A program made the translations under genes and the position numbers. The notes below the pieces were generated by a model. That model saw nothing but the letters and a program-made list of their open reading frames with translations, searched no databases and was not told where the DNA came from. A stretch of DNA of 64,000 nucleotides from SIG480 sp045595365 (GTDB lineage Bacteria; Bacillota; Clostridia; Oscillospirales; JAAYXM01), in the NCBI GenBank assembly GCA_045595365.1, contig JAZOAI010000026.1, positions 1 to 64,000 on the forward strand, read 5' to 3'. This document shows positions 1 through 8,850 of the stretch, piece by piece (positions within the stretch are counted from its first letter, which is position 1; each line of letters opens with the position of its first letter).

Positions 1-206
1 CATTCGACATCGTCGCCCTCTTCAAAGAAGATTGCAAGCATCTTTCCCGAGACCTTTGAAACCTCGTCAAAGCTTGCCTTGTCTGTTTCGTAGGAGAAGA
101 GCGTGTCGCCCTCTGCGACCATATCCCCTACCTTCTTATGCCACTTTGAGATGATGCAGCTTTCTACTGACTGCCCCTGACGCGGCATAATTACCGGTGT
201 TGCCAT
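1..206 (-). CDS. Lipoyl domain of a 2-oxoacid dehydrogenase E2 subunit (N-terminal part, runs off the window)
   Basis: The first 68 residues of a biotinyl/lipoyl domain are visible, starting at the ATG at 206. The lipoylation motif ETDKA, with its central lysine, sits about 40 residues in, the usual place in dihydrolipoamide acyltransferases of pyruvate or acetoin dehydrogenase complexes. The swinging lipoyl arm carries the acyl group between E1, E2 and E3. The gene is the third of a DeoR-headed minus-strand operon and begins 20 bases after the dehydrogenase stop. Substrate (pyruvate, acetoin or branched chain) cannot be told because the catalytic domain and E1 genes lie outside the window. 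Confidence 0.85.
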   Translation of the reverse strand, partial: MATPVIMPRQGQSVESCIISKWHKKVGDMVAEGDTLFSYETDKASFDEVSKVSGKMLAIFFEEGDDVE

Positions 207-226
207 AGTGTATGTTCCCCTTTCGT

Positions 227-1480
227 TTATTTATTTTCGAGCAAATATTTTTCTGCCTCTGCGCACCAGAGACCGTTGTTTCGCGCTGTGATTTCAGCAA
301 GAGCTGCAAAGAACGGATCTGTCTTTCCGAGCTCTGCAAAATCGTCAATAGCGGTGAGCGGCATATCAACGTGAGTGTAGATAAGCTTCTTCCCGCCCTT
401 TATATTCGGAAGATTGAGGGTGGATTCCTTTGCGCTGTCAATTCCGCCAACGTGTGTAATCATAACAGCAGGGTTGATTCTTCCTGCTTCCATAAGAGAA
501 AGAGACTCTCTCATATCCTCGGTGTTTCCGCCCGAAGTTCCGATATAGTGAGTTGCGTTGTAGTGAATGTTGTAGAAGTTGACCATAGCTGAGAATTCGT
601 GGTTTGTCGGGCCTGCAAAGAAGTTTACGCAGCCGTCATAAGCCAAAACTGCATCCGCAAGCTCGCAAACAGGCTTAACGGGAGCCATAAGCATAACATC
701 GTCATATCCACGGCCGTCGGTAAGGTTCATAAGGTATTCTTTTGCATCGCCGCAGGTGTTTGTGTTGACATACACGAGCTTAACGCCGTTTTTCTCCGCA
801 TCCTCAGGAGTGAGGAGAGTTTTTGCACGCTCAAGACGAGCATCGTCAATATCGGTGACAACAACCATTTTAGGCTTGCGGTCACCGTGAACTGCGTAGT
901 CAACAGCGCCGAGCCCCATCGGGCCAGCCCCTGCCATAATGATGACGTTGCCGCCTTCACGGATGCCCATTTCGTGTTCATATGACCCTGCCTTTGTGTG
1001 GAAGAAAGCGTGATATCCACCGACTATGCAGGACATCGGCTCAGAAAGAGAACCGTAGAAATAAGCATCTCCGTTATAGTTAAGGAGAGAGTCCGTGAGC
1101 ATAACCTCTGCGGGAATTACAACGTATGTAGCACAGCCTCCGATATTCTGGTATGAATATCCGGGAGCTGCAAGGCTCCCCTGCCAGTTGATTGCCGGCT
1201 GGATGGAAAACTTCTGGCCTTCCTTGAATTTGCTCTTCCAGTTCGCGCCGACTTCCCGGATAATTCCGCAGAACTCGTGGCCGATGATAATCGGATTTTC
1301 TGCAACATCATCAGGAACGCGCTTGTGGTCGCCGCCCTGAAGAGCAGCCTTGTAGCTGGACATACAGATACTGTCTGTAACTACCTCAGCTAAAATTTCG
1401 TCATCGCTGATTTTCGGCAACTCAAACTCCTCGAGGCGAAGGTCGTTCTTGCCGTACAGTCTCAATGCTTTTGTCTTCAT
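227..1480 (-). CDS. SorE-like medium-chain dehydrogenase (L-sorbose-1-phosphate reductase family)
   Basis: A 417-residue MDR-superfamily NAD(P)-dependent alcohol/sugar-phosphate dehydrogenase. The N-terminal GroES-like fold contains the GHEFCG motif, and a Rossmann segment with GAGPMGLGAVDYA follows near residue 205. The highly conserved N-terminus (MKTKALRLYGKNDLRLEEF) and length match the clostridial family annotated as L-sorbose-1-phosphate reductase; the first zinc-ligand region reads DSICMSSYK rather than the usual CGTD. I chose the ATG at 1480 because GAAAGGAG lies just upstream and the longer frame would run into deoR. It lies 22 bases after deoR and 20 before the E2 gene, so it is likely co-transcribed and DeoR-controlled. 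The exact substrate is unknown. Confidence 0.8.
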   Translation of the reverse strand: MKTKALRLYGKNDLRLEEFELPKISDDEILAEVVTDSICMSSYKAALQGGDHKRVPDDVAENPIIIGHEFCGIIREVGANWKSKFKEGQKFSIQPAINWQGSLAAPGYSYQNIGGCATYVVIPAEVMLTDSLLNYNGDAYFYGSLSEPMSCIVGGYHAFFHTKAGSYEHEMGIREGGNVIIMAGAGPMGLGAVDYAVHGDRKPKMVVVTDIDDARLERAKTLLTPEDAEKNGVKLVYVNTNTCGDAKEYLMNLTDGRGYDDVMLMAPVKPVCELADAVLAYDGCVNFFAGPTNHEFSAMVNFYNIHYNATHYIGTSGGNTEDMRESLSLMEAGRINPAVMITHVGGIDSAKESTLNLPNIKGGKKLIYTHVDMPLTAIDDFAELGKTDPFFAALAEITARNNGLWCAEAEKYLLENK

Positions 1481-1502
1481 TATATATTCTCCTTTCAAAA
1501 TT

Positions 1503-2258
1503 TTACAAAACTTTTGTTCCGTTCTCTTTAAAGAACGCCCGAACGTCATCGGACAAACCGCTGTCCGAAATGATAATATCTATATCGCCTGGACGAGCAA
1601 AGGTGTATGGCATAACATTTCCCACCTTTGAACTGTCCATAAGCAATATCCGAAGAGTAGCGTGTTCAATGACCGTTTTCTTTAACTCGCAGTCATGAAC
1701 ACTTCCGCAGGAAAAGCCGCATTTTTCTGAAAATGCCGTTGCCGCAATAAAAGCAACGTCAATATTGAGTTTTTCAACCGAAGTTCGTGCGTCGGGGCCA
1801 TATGTAGAAATATTGTCTTTATTAACCTCTCCGCCGATAAGGTTAACTCTGCATTTTTTATGCTTTAAAAGCTCAGCAGCAATATTGATTCCGTTCGTCG
1901 AAATCAAGAGGTTCTTATCCGGAACAAGCTCTGCAAGAGTCATCATCGTGCTGCCCGCATCTATATATACCGAGCGGTTCTCGCCTATATACTCAAGAGC
2001 CTTTTCGGCAATCTCGCGTTTCTTTCCGACGTTTGCCGCCGAGCGTTTTGAAAAGACATCTTCAACGAGCATATTAATAGCTTTAACTGACCTTGCACCA
2101 CCGTGAACACGGACTATTCTGCCCGCACCTTCAAGAGCTTCAAGGTCGCGCCGGATGGTCATTTCAGAAACATCCGGGACAAGCTCTTTAAGCGAAGCAA
2201 GGGAAACCTCGCTCCGCGTCTGGATGAAATCGTTTATGAGTTTTTGCCTCTCATTCAT
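1503..2258 (-). CDS. DeoR-family transcriptional repressor
   Basis: A 251-residue regulator. The N-terminal DeoR winged helix shows the family pattern MTIRRDLEALEGAGRIVRVHGG at roughly residues 34-55. A C-terminal DeoRC effector domain of the ribose-5-phosphate-isomerase-like fold follows, with IDAGSTM and LISTNG segments that normally bind a phosphorylated sugar. It is the first gene of the operon with the SorE-like dehydrogenase and the E2 subunit, which suggests control by a sugar phosphate metabolised by that dehydrogenase. Two palindromic sites flank its promoter (2274-2310 and 2379-2402), consistent with autoregulation. No strong ribosome site precedes the ATG. Confidence 0.9.
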   Translation of the reverse strand: MNERQKLINDFIQTRSEVSLASLKELVPDVSEMTIRRDLEALEGAGRIVRVHGGARSVKAINMLVEDVFSKRSAANVGKKREIAEKALEYIGENRSVYIDAGSTMMTLAELVPDKNLLISTNGINIAAELLKHKKCRVNLIGGEVNKDNISTYGPDARTSVEKLNIDVAFIAATAFSEKCGFSCGSVHDCELKKTVIEHATLRILLMDSSKVGNVMPYTFARPGDIDIIISDSGLSDDVRAFFKENGTKVL

Positions 2259-2273
2259 ATCAGAATACCGATA

Positions 2274-2310
2274 TGTTAATTTCTAACAAAATTAAAGTTT
2301 GAAATTAACA
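2274..2310. promoter_or_regulatory. Probable DeoR operator (10-bp inverted repeat)
   Basis: TGTTAATTTC at 2274-2283 is repeated inverted as GAAATTAACA at 2301-2310 with no mismatch. It lies between the deoR promoter and the deoR start codon, where bound repressor would block transcription. A related sequence (TGTTAGTTTC then TTTTTAACA, 2379-2402) lies upstream of the promoter, so looping between two sites is possible. Binding by this DeoR is inferred from position. Confidence 0.6.
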
Positions 2311-2330
2311 CCTTTCTTCCTTTCAAATGT

Positions 2331-2359
2331 ATTATATACTATTCTCCTTCCTTTTTCAA
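2331..2359 (-). promoter_or_regulatory. Promoter of the deoR operon
   Basis: On the minus strand TTGAAA (2354-2359) and TATAAT (2331-2336) are separated by exactly 17 bases, a good sigma-A promoter. It is bracketed by the two DeoR-like palindromes. Confidence 0.7.
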
Positions 2360-2410
2360 TACTTATTTTAAAGTTTTTTGTTAGTTTCAAACATTTTTAA
2401 CAAATTCAAT

Positions 2411-2440
2411 AAAACCCGACAGAGTCAACTGTCGGGTTTT
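2411..2440 (-). terminator. Rho-independent terminator after rarA
   Basis: A 10-bp perfect stem (AAAACCCGAC / GTCGGGTTTT) begins three bases after the rarA stop and ends in a T-rich tract on the minus strand. It separates the glyA-rarA unit from the deoR operon. Confidence 0.85.
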
Positions 2441-2442
2441 GT

Positions 2443-3693
2443 CTATTTTTTTATCTCTTTCCAATACATTTCCGTTGCGGATTCGACCTTATTGTCCCCG
2501 TATTCATAATACACCCTACCCTTCAAATCATCAGGAAGGTACTGCTGGGAAACCCAATGCTTATTATATGAATGGGGATATTTATATTCCTTTCCGCGCC
2601 CGAGCTTCCGGGCGCCGGAATAGTGGGCATCGCGCAGATGCGCCGGGACTTCGCCACCCTTACCGTTCCGGATGTCAGAAAGCGCTGAATCTATTGCGCA
2701 GATTGCAGAATTTGATTTTGGCGACGTTGCAAGGAAAATTGCCGCTTCCGCCAACGGGATTCTCGCCTCGGGCATTCCGAGCTGCAAAGCTGAATCAACA
2801 CACGATTTTGTGACCGACACTGCCTGAGGATAAGCAAGCCCAACATCCTCGCTTGCTATGACGAGAAGCCTGCGGCACGCCGAAAGCATATCTCCGGCCT
2901 CAAGCAGACGCGCAAGGTAATATACAGCCGCGTCAGGGTCAGACCCTCTGATTGATTTCTGAAGCGCGGACATTATATCATAATGCGCATCCCCATCGCG
3001 GTCAGCGCGCATGGCGCTGCGCTGCGTAACTGCCTTTGCATCTTCAAGCGCGACAGTCACACTGCCGTTTTTCTCCCCTGCGCTTGTAAAGAGAAGCTCC
3101 ACAGCGTTGAGAGCTTTGCGGATATCGCCACCGCACGCGTTCGCAATATGCTCTGTGACACCACTCTCAACAGAAACCTCGTCTCCGAGCTTTCCAAGAG
3201 CGCGCTCTATTGCAAGCATCACGTCAGCCGGCTCAATGGGGCGAAACTCAAAAACAGTTGCACGCGAGAGAATGGCGCTGTAAACATAAAAATATGGATT
3301 TTCGGTAGTCGATGCGATAATTGTCAGCTTCCCGTTTTCCATAAACTCAAGGAGAGATTGCTGTTGTTTTTTGTTGAAATACTGAATTTCATCAATATAC
3401 AGCAGAACTCCGTTGGGAGTGAGCAGAGTATCAAGCTCGGAAACAATGTCTTTTATGTCTGAGATTGAAGCAGTTGTTGCGTTGAGCTTTCGAAACTCAC
3501 GCGAGGTATACTTTGCTATTATCTCGGCAACCGTTGTCTTCCCCACTCCGCTCGGACCAAAAAAAATCATATTGGGAATCTGACCCGTTAATATAATTCG
3601 GCGCAGTATGCCGTTTTCGCCCAGGATATGCTTCTGCCCGAAAACGTCGTCAATATTGTCAGGACGGATTCTGTCCGCAAGGGGTCTGTACAT
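2443..3693 (-). CDS. rarA: Replication-associated recombination protein A (RarA/MgsA AAA+ ATPase)
   Basis: A 416-residue AAA+ protein of the clamp-loader clade that acts at stalled replication forks. The start MYRPLADRIRPDNIDDVFGQ is the family's signature N-terminus. Walker A is GPSGVGKTT (about residue 47) where most members have GPPGxGKTT, and Walker B is LLYIDEIQYFNKKQQ. The C-terminal tetramerisation region includes the conserved DAHY and KYPHSYNKHWVSQQYLPD stretches. Length is slightly short of the usual 420-445. The gene starts 15 bases after glyA and shares its promoter. Confidence 0.95.
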   Translation of the reverse strand: MYRPLADRIRPDNIDDVFGQKHILGENGILRRIILTGQIPNMIFFGPSGVGKTTVAEIIAKYTSREFRKLNATTASISDIKDIVSELDTLLTPNGVLLYIDEIQYFNKKQQQSLLEFMENGKLTIIASTTENPYFYVYSAILSRATVFEFRPIEPADVMLAIERALGKLGDEVSVESGVTEHIANACGGDIRKALNAVELLFTSAGEKNGSVTVALEDAKAVTQRSAMRADRDGDAHYDIMSALQKSIRGSDPDAAVYYLARLLEAGDMLSACRRLLVIASEDVGLAYPQAVSVTKSCVDSALQLGMPEARIPLAEAAIFLATSPKSNSAICAIDSALSDIRNGKGGEVPAHLRDAHYSGARKLGRGKEYKYPHSYNKHWVSQQYLPDDLKGRVYYEYGDNKVESATEMYWKEIKK

Positions 3694-3708
3694 ACGCGCC
3701 TCCGTTTA

Positions 3709-4950
3709 TTAATAGAGAGGATATTTATCGCAGAGCGCTTTTACGCAATCGCGGATGTAATCCTTCTTCGTTTCAAAAGCAGTAGCCGTGAGGTGGATAA
3801 GGCGAGCAATCTCGGCCATATCCGTTTCGCCAAAGCCGCGGCTTGTAACAGCCGGAGTACCAATGCGAACACCGCTTGTAACAAATGGCTTTTCGGGGTC
3901 ATTCGGGATAGCGTTCTTGTTAAGTGTGATACCAACCTCGTCAAGACGGTGTTCAAGTTCTTTGCCTGTAACGCTGAATTTGCGAAGGTCAACAAGCATA
4001 AGGTGATTGTCCGTACCACCTGAAACGAGGTCAAAACCACACTGCAAAAGTGCATTTGCAAGAGCTGAAGCATTTGCAACTACCTTCTTCTGATAGCTTG
4101 TAAACTCAGGCTTCAAAGCTTCGCCGAAGCAGACAGCTTTTGCAGCAATTATGTGCATAAGCGGGCCGCCCATTGTCCCCGGGAAAACAGCCTTGTCAAT
4201 CTGTTTGGCAAGCTCTTCCTTGCAGAGGATTATACCACCGCGCGGGCCGCGAAGCGTTTTGTGAGTTGTTGTTGTAACAACATCTGCATACGGAACAGGG
4301 CTCGGATGAACGCCTGCTGCGACAAGACCGGCAATATGAGCCATATCGACAACGAAATATGCACCAACGCTCTTTGCAATATGTGCAAAGCGCTCAAAGT
4401 CAATAATTCTCGGATAAGCAGAAGCGCCCGCGATAATCATTTTCGGCTGGCATTCCTTTGCTTTTGCTTCAAGTTTGTCATAATCTATGCGATGAGTTTC
4501 GGGGTCAACCCCGTAAGGAACGATGTTGTAATATGAACCTGAAATATTAACGGGGCTGCCGTGAGTGAGGTGACCTCCCTCGCTGAGGTTCATACCCATA
4601 ACAGTATCGCCCGGCTTTACAAGTGCGAAATAAACTGCCATATTTGCAGATGCGCCGCTATGAGGCTGAACATTTACGTGGTCAGCGCCAAAAAGCTCTA
4701 AAGCGCGTTCCTGAGCAATTTTCTCAACAACGTCAACACACTCGCAACCGCCGTAATAGCGCTTGCCCGGAAGACCTTCGGCATACTTATTGGTGAGAAC
4801 TGTTCCCGCAGCAGCAAGCACCGCGGGGCTTACAAAGTTTTCAGAAGCAATAAGCTCAATGTTGCCGCGCTGCCTCGAAAACTCAGACTCAATCGCAGCA
4901 CCGACAGAGGGGTCATACTGTTTTAAAAACTCGATATTCTCTTTAATCAT
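3709..4950 (-). CDS. glyA: Serine hydroxymethyltransferase
   Basis: A 413-residue PLP enzyme that interconverts serine and glycine and charges tetrahydrofolate with a one-carbon unit. The PLP-lysine motif TTTTHKTLRGPRGG and the N-terminal NIELIASENFVS and YAEGLPGKRYYGG blocks are present, so the enzyme should be active. It heads a two-gene operon with rarA. The ATG at 4950 is preceded by AGGAG at a suitable distance and by a near-consensus promoter. Confidence 0.98.
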   Translation of the reverse strand: MIKENIEFLKQYDPSVGAAIESEFSRQRGNIELIASENFVSPAVLAAAGTVLTNKYAEGLPGKRYYGGCECVDVVEKIAQERALELFGADHVNVQPHSGASANMAVYFALVKPGDTVMGMNLSEGGHLTHGSPVNISGSYYNIVPYGVDPETHRIDYDKLEAKAKECQPKMIIAGASAYPRIIDFERFAHIAKSVGAYFVVDMAHIAGLVAAGVHPSPVPYADVVTTTTHKTLRGPRGGIILCKEELAKQIDKAVFPGTMGGPLMHIIAAKAVCFGEALKPEFTSYQKKVVANASALANALLQCGFDLVSGGTDNHLMLVDLRKFSVTGKELEHRLDEVGITLNKNAIPNDPEKPFVTSGVRIGTPAVTSRGFGETDMAEIARLIHLTATAFETKKDYIRDCVKALCDKYPLY

Positions 4951-4979
4951 ATGTATTCTCCTAAAAATTATTTTTCTAT

Positions 4980-5008
4980 ATTATATACTTTTTTTCGAAC
5001 AATTTCAA
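4980..5008 (-). promoter_or_regulatory. Promoter of glyA-rarA
   Basis: On the minus strand TTGAAA (5003-5008), a 17-base spacer and TATAAT (4980-4985) form a strong sigma-A promoter directly upstream of the glyA ribosome site. Confidence 0.75.
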
Positions 5009-5012
5009 TAGC

Positions 5013-5894
5013 TTATATTTTTTCTTTCTCTTTTTTCAAGAAAGAAAGCTTTGTTTCCGAAATGACAATAGCTACAAAGACAAGCACAAATCCGAACAGC
5101 ATTCTGAATGTCAGATTTTCTCGCCCCATTAATCCTGAAAAAAGTGTCCCGAGAACAGATTCGAGTGTAAGAAGAAGTGCCGCGGTAGACGGAGTCGTAT
5201 GCTTCTGCCCGAAGTTCTGGAGAAGCAGCGCCGTTGCGGTGCAGAAAACACAGAGATAAAACACCGACGGTATAACCTTCGGTACGACCGGGCGGACACC
5301 ACCATCAAATACAAAGGTTGCTATCCAGAAAATGACCGCCGCACCTGCAAACTGGAGAATTGTCATAACAACAGGATCCCTGCCCTCTCCGAACTTTGCA
5401 ACCGCGACCATATGGCAGGCAAAGAAGAAACCACCGACGAGTGTAAGAGCGTCCCCCCTGCCCATTGTGAAGTTTCGGGTAAGAGAAATAAGTCCGATTC
5501 CCGCAATACAGACAAACGCCGCGATAAGGTTCCACCTGTCAGGCTTCGATGCCCCTGTTGCCCACGCAATAAACGGGACAAGCACACAGTAAAAAGCTGT
5601 CAGAAAAGCATTTTTGCCGGGAGTTGTATCCATAATTCCGAGGGTCTGGAAGAAATATGCTCCAAAAAGACATGCACCGATAATCGCGCCCTGCAAAAGC
5701 ATTTTGGGAGTTATATTCTTCATTCTTTTAAAGAATATAATTGAAAGGAGGATGAATGCGCCTGTAAACCTGATCGCCATAAGGTAATTCGGTGTGATGA
5801 GGTTAACCGCATCTTTAATTATAACAAACGAGCTTCCCCAGATGATTGTTGCAAGCACGATTGCGAGCTTTGCGAGTGTTGATGTTTTTTTCAT
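5013..5894 (-). CDS. EamA/DMT-superfamily membrane transporter
   Basis: A 293-residue inner-membrane protein with about ten hydrophobic segments in two EamA halves. The family hallmark WGSSFVIIKD occurs in the first helix. Substrates of this family are usually amino acids, nucleotides or other metabolites, and nothing here narrows the choice. A TTG two codons earlier could also open the frame, but the ATG at 5894 sits at better distance from GAAGAGG. A lysine-rich tail (LKKEKEKI) ends the protein. Confidence 0.85.
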   Translation of the reverse strand: MKKTSTLAKLAIVLATIIWGSSFVIIKDAVNLITPNYLMAIRFTGAFILLSIIFFKRMKNITPKMLLQGAIIGACLFGAYFFQTLGIMDTTPGKNAFLTAFYCVLVPFIAWATGASKPDRWNLIAAFVCIAGIGLISLTRNFTMGRGDALTLVGGFFFACHMVAVAKFGEGRDPVVMTILQFAGAAVIFWIATFVFDGGVRPVVPKVIPSVFYLCVFCTATALLLQNFGQKHTTPSTAALLLTLESVLGTLFSGLMGRENLTFRMLFGFVLVFVAIVISETKLSFLKKEKEKI

Positions 5895-6046
5895 AGACAA
5901 AACCTCTTCAGGTTAAATTTAACTCACCAAATGATTATAACAGATTCGACACATAAATTGCAACTAATATAAAAAACCTCTCGAGAAATGTACTAAACAC
6001 CCATTAGCATAAGTTCAAAAAATGCTTGTCATAGCACAAAAAATTA

Positions 6047-6077
6047 CCTCAGAGGTGATATTATCACACCTCCGAGG
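6047..6077 (-). terminator. Terminator of the licD operon
   Basis: On the minus strand a long hairpin (CCTCGGAGGTGTGATAA pairing with its near-complement) is followed by TTTTTT. It lies about 70 bases past the acyltransferase stop. Confidence 0.8.
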
Positions 6078-6144
6078 CTTTCAAAGCATTAACTATTCAA
6101 AATAAGGTTGACAAAAAGCACGTCCCTTCTTGTCCGTCTTGAAG

Positions 6145-7218
6145 TTATGTATAATTTTTGTTTAAGATTACATTCTTTATTTTATTATACAAAATAGTAA
6201 AAACAATGCTCGCTGTCATAACAACAATAAAAGGAATAATGGTTTGTACAAAATCTGTGGTATCGTACGACTCAAATCCCAAAAAAGTTTGTCCTGCCCG
6301 ATAAATCACTCTAATCAGATAATGTGTTGACATTATGTAAAATGAATTTAATCCGCAAAATTTTAGCAACTTACTTCTTTTCAGCAAAACAGCAGCTGCT
6401 AAAACCCCTATCGTTCCGAATATTCCTGAAGTATAAAGCAGAAAACCGTTATTCAGCGTCTTTGAGCCTAATGAAACCTTACCATTTAAATACACCAACG
6501 GAACAATCAGTATTGCGCATACAATCATTGTTGTAACTGATATTAACATTTTATGTTTACTGCTCTCCACTTGTTGTATGGCGTTTTTCACTTTACTTTG
6601 CATCAAATTCCCCAATGCATAAAACCCTAAAGCAAACAATGCCGAATCCAAGCTCCACGGTAGAAGCTTATTATTAAACGGCAGATATCCAGATTCTAAC
6701 AACCATCCAAAAAACGTCAACAGACAACAAACAATAACTATATTCCTTCTTCGCATTTTAGAAATAAAATAATACATAATTTCAACAGCAAATAAACACG
6801 GCACAAACCAAAGCGGGGCATTTGCAACCTTACTGGAGCCTTGTGATAAAAACATTTGTAAAAAGAATTCACAAATTTCGTGGAAGACCGTAGTCGAAAA
6901 ACCTACACCAACAACTCGCAGCACAAACACTATAAGAAGCGAACCAAGATAGAAAAATACATATGGACATATCAGAGTTTTTGCTCTTCGTTTTATATAA
7001 TGTGGAAACGAAGAATACTTTTCTTTATTGTAAAGTATACCGGAAATTATAAAGAACAACGGCATATGAAAAGAATATATGTACTTCAAAAGAAACGGCG
7101 TATAATTCACGTGTGCCCATACCACAAAGAACATGCCTATTCCTTTGGCAATGTCCAACGCCTCAATTCTTCCGATTTGTAATGGCAACTCTGTTTCCGA
7201 TACCATTTTAGTTGACAC
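6145..7218 (-). CDS. Membrane acyltransferase, acyltransferase-3 family
   Basis: A 357-residue polytopic protein with about ten membrane helices. The N-terminal motif RIEALDIAKGIGMFFVVWAH and the following FHMPLFFIISGILY are typical of acyltransferase-3 proteins that O-acetylate surface polysaccharides, such as the fucose 4-O-acetylase group. I place the start at GTG 7218 because TGGAGTG lies 6-7 bases upstream; the ATG at 7206 is too far from it. It is the last gene of an operon with a cytidylyltransferase and LicD, which suggests decoration of a wall or capsular polymer. AT-richer than the neighbouring housekeeping genes. Confidence 0.85.
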   Translation of the reverse strand: MSTKMVSETELPLQIGRIEALDIAKGIGMFFVVWAHVNYTPFLLKYIYSFHMPLFFIISGILYNKEKYSSFPHYIKRRAKTLICPYVFFYLGSLLIVFVLRVVGVGFSTTVFHEICEFFLQMFLSQGSSKVANAPLWFVPCLFAVEIMYYFISKMRRRNIVIVCCLLTFFGWLLESGYLPFNNKLLPWSLDSALFALGFYALGNLMQSKVKNAIQQVESSKHKMLISVTTMIVCAILIVPLVYLNGKVSLGSKTLNNGFLLYTSGIFGTIGVLAAAVLLKRSKLLKFCGLNSFYIMSTHYLIRVIYRAGQTFLGFESYDTTDFVQTIIPFIVVMTASIVFTILYNKIKNVILNKNYT

Positions 7219-7299
7219 AAAATCACTCCAAGCATTTTTATTATTCTGAATTTACACATACAAAGACTCTCCGCTCGTATGTCATCCGGTCCATCAAAA

Positions 7300-7731
7300 T
7301 CAATCTAAATTTTTAATTTTATTTTTAATATCCGTTGTTGATATACCTTTAGTATACGGTAAATACTCAATAGATACCCCCAAAGGTTCAAATTCCTTTT
7401 CCGTTTTTAAGTATCTTTCCGACCCCTTCCAATCGTCACCGGAAAACAGAACATCAAATTTATGTGTTTTCAACAACAATAACTTGTCGTCTGTTTGCTC
7501 AAAATTCACAAGAACTGCTTTGTCCACACATTTTAGCGCGCCTATAAGACGCACTCTGTCCTCTTGGCAGATAACAGGTTCTTTTTTCTTTATGTTTCTG
7601 ACATAATCATCATCACAAATAGCAACAATCAATTCTTGACATTGCGCCTTACATCTTTCCAACAAGTTAAGATGCCCGGTGTGAAACATATCAAAAACAC
7701 CGACGGTAATGCCTGTTTTATATTTTTTCAT
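7300..7731 (-). CDS. Glycerol-3-phosphate cytidylyltransferase-like enzyme (TagD family)
   Basis: A 143-residue nucleotidyltransferase of the CCT/TagD group. It has the HxGH motif FHTGH at residues 16-20 and an ISTT motif near the C-terminus (ISTS in TagD), both of which bind CTP. TagD makes CDP-glycerol from glycerol-3-phosphate; close relatives use other phospho-alcohols. Between licD and the acyltransferase it probably supplies the CDP-activated donor for LicD. There are 14 bases to licD and 81 to the acyltransferase. Confidence 0.85.
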   Translation of the reverse strand: MKKYKTGITVGVFDMFHTGHLNLLERCKAQCQELIVAICDDDYVRNIKKKEPVICQEDRVRLIGALKCVDKAVLVNFEQTDDKLLLLKTHKFDVLFSGDDWKGSERYLKTEKEFEPLGVSIEYLPYTKGISTTDIKNKIKNLD

Positions 7732-7745
7732 TTATAACCCTTCTT

Positions 7746-8549
7746 TCAATCTTTTAAATACACCTTATTAGAATGATGCGTCACCTGTTTTTCTTTCGGC
7801 GGCAAGGCCATGTAATCCCCGTACATCTTTTTCAAAATTTCATCATATCCAACAGGTGCTTTAAACTCACATCCTTCAAATTCCATATTAACAGTATCGT
7901 TATACCATTCTTTGGGATTTCGGTTGTTAATGCTGTTATATAAGGAATCTGTTGCACCTATATATTTACAGCTTTCATAACTAAATTTTTTGTTTATTTT
8001 TGCGATTTTCTTCATAATATTCTTTGCATTTAATAAGTTAGCATATGTCCTGGAAAGAAATGAAGCAATTTTAGCTTTTAACGAAAGTCGTTTTATATCA
8101 CATATTGTATAATGAAAATATTTTAATAAGCGTTGTTTCTTCTTATAATATTTTTTAAACTCTTTTTCACATTCAGGCTGGCCATCCAGCGGAAAAACAT
8201 CAATATCAATCCCCAGTTCCTTGCCTGTTTTATATTTTATTCCCTTCTCACACTTAATTGTCCGTGTATCAATCACCTTCACAACTGAATGCTTGGACAT
8301 ATCCTCAGCAGGAGCTATGACCTTGTATATGTCATTCTTATAGGTTCTGATAAATGTATCATAGTCGGGGCGTGGCATCTGAATGTCAATATCATCATCC
8401 CACGGAATAAACCCCTTATGTCTGACCGCACCTATGAGCGTTCCGTAAGCAAGAAAGTACCGCAGACCATTTTCATCACAAAATTCCGCCACATTTTTCA
8501 AAATATCCAACTGAAATTGTTTGTTTTCTTCAAGAGACAATTCACGCAT
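7746..8549 (-). CDS. LicD-family phosphotransferase
   Basis: A 267-residue LicD protein with the core motif GTLIGAVRHKGFIPWDDDID at residues 36-55, whose aspartates bind metal. LicD enzymes transfer phosphocholine, or other phospho-alcohols, from a CDP donor to teichoic acids or surface glycans. The presence of a TagD-type cytidylyltransferase next door, and the absence of choline kinase or uptake genes, make a phosphoglycerol-like donor as likely as choline (inference). The ATG follows a strong AGGAGG site. First gene of the operon. Confidence 0.88.
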   Translation of the reverse strand: MRELSLEENKQFQLDILKNVAEFCDENGLRYFLAYGTLIGAVRHKGFIPWDDDIDIQMPRPDYDTFIRTYKNDIYKVIAPAEDMSKHSVVKVIDTRTIKCEKGIKYKTGKELGIDIDVFPLDGQPECEKEFKKYYKKKQRLLKYFHYTICDIKRLSLKAKIASFLSRTYANLLNAKNIMKKIAKINKKFSYESCKYIGATDSLYNSINNRNPKEWYNDTVNMEFEGCEFKAPVGYDEILKKMYGDYMALPPKEKQVTHHSNKVYLKD

Positions 8550-8652
8550 GAATAACTCCTCCTTTTTCCATACACAAAATTTACTAATTAATAATATGCA
8601 GCTATATTTCCACTTTGCAAAATCGGTATATTTTTCAAATATTTATACATTA

Positions 8653-8681
8653 ATTATAACACATTCGTTATTATATTACAA
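8653..8681 (-). promoter_or_regulatory. Promoter of the licD operon
   Basis: On the minus strand TTGTAA (8676-8681), 17 bases, TATAAT (8653-8658). The rest of the 300-base gap 8550-8850 holds a long AT-rich leader for licD and the terminator of the EF-G-like gene; I see no further gene in it. Confidence 0.65.
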
Positions 8682-8809
8682 CAAAAAGTTCACAAACACA
8701 AGAGCAAACGGAATGACAAATACAAGACAAAGGCTCTTATATCGAAAAGACAGGGCTTAATACATATTTTGACAAAAACACAGTTGAACCCCATTGCGTT
8801 TCTGCAAAA

Positions 8810-8842
8810 AGCGCCCCCGATGCGAAATGCATCAGGGGTGCT
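8810..8842 (-). terminator. Terminator of the EF-G-like gene
   Basis: On the minus strand a GC-rich stem (AGCACCCCTGATGC with its complement) ends in TTTTTG, beginning 8 bases past the stop codon. Confidence 0.88.
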
Positions 8843-8850
8843 GAAGCTTT

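Noticed and set aside
5199..5744. A 181-codon plus-strand frame with many charged residues
   Set aside because: It is antisense to the EamA transporter gene and has no start signal or domain.
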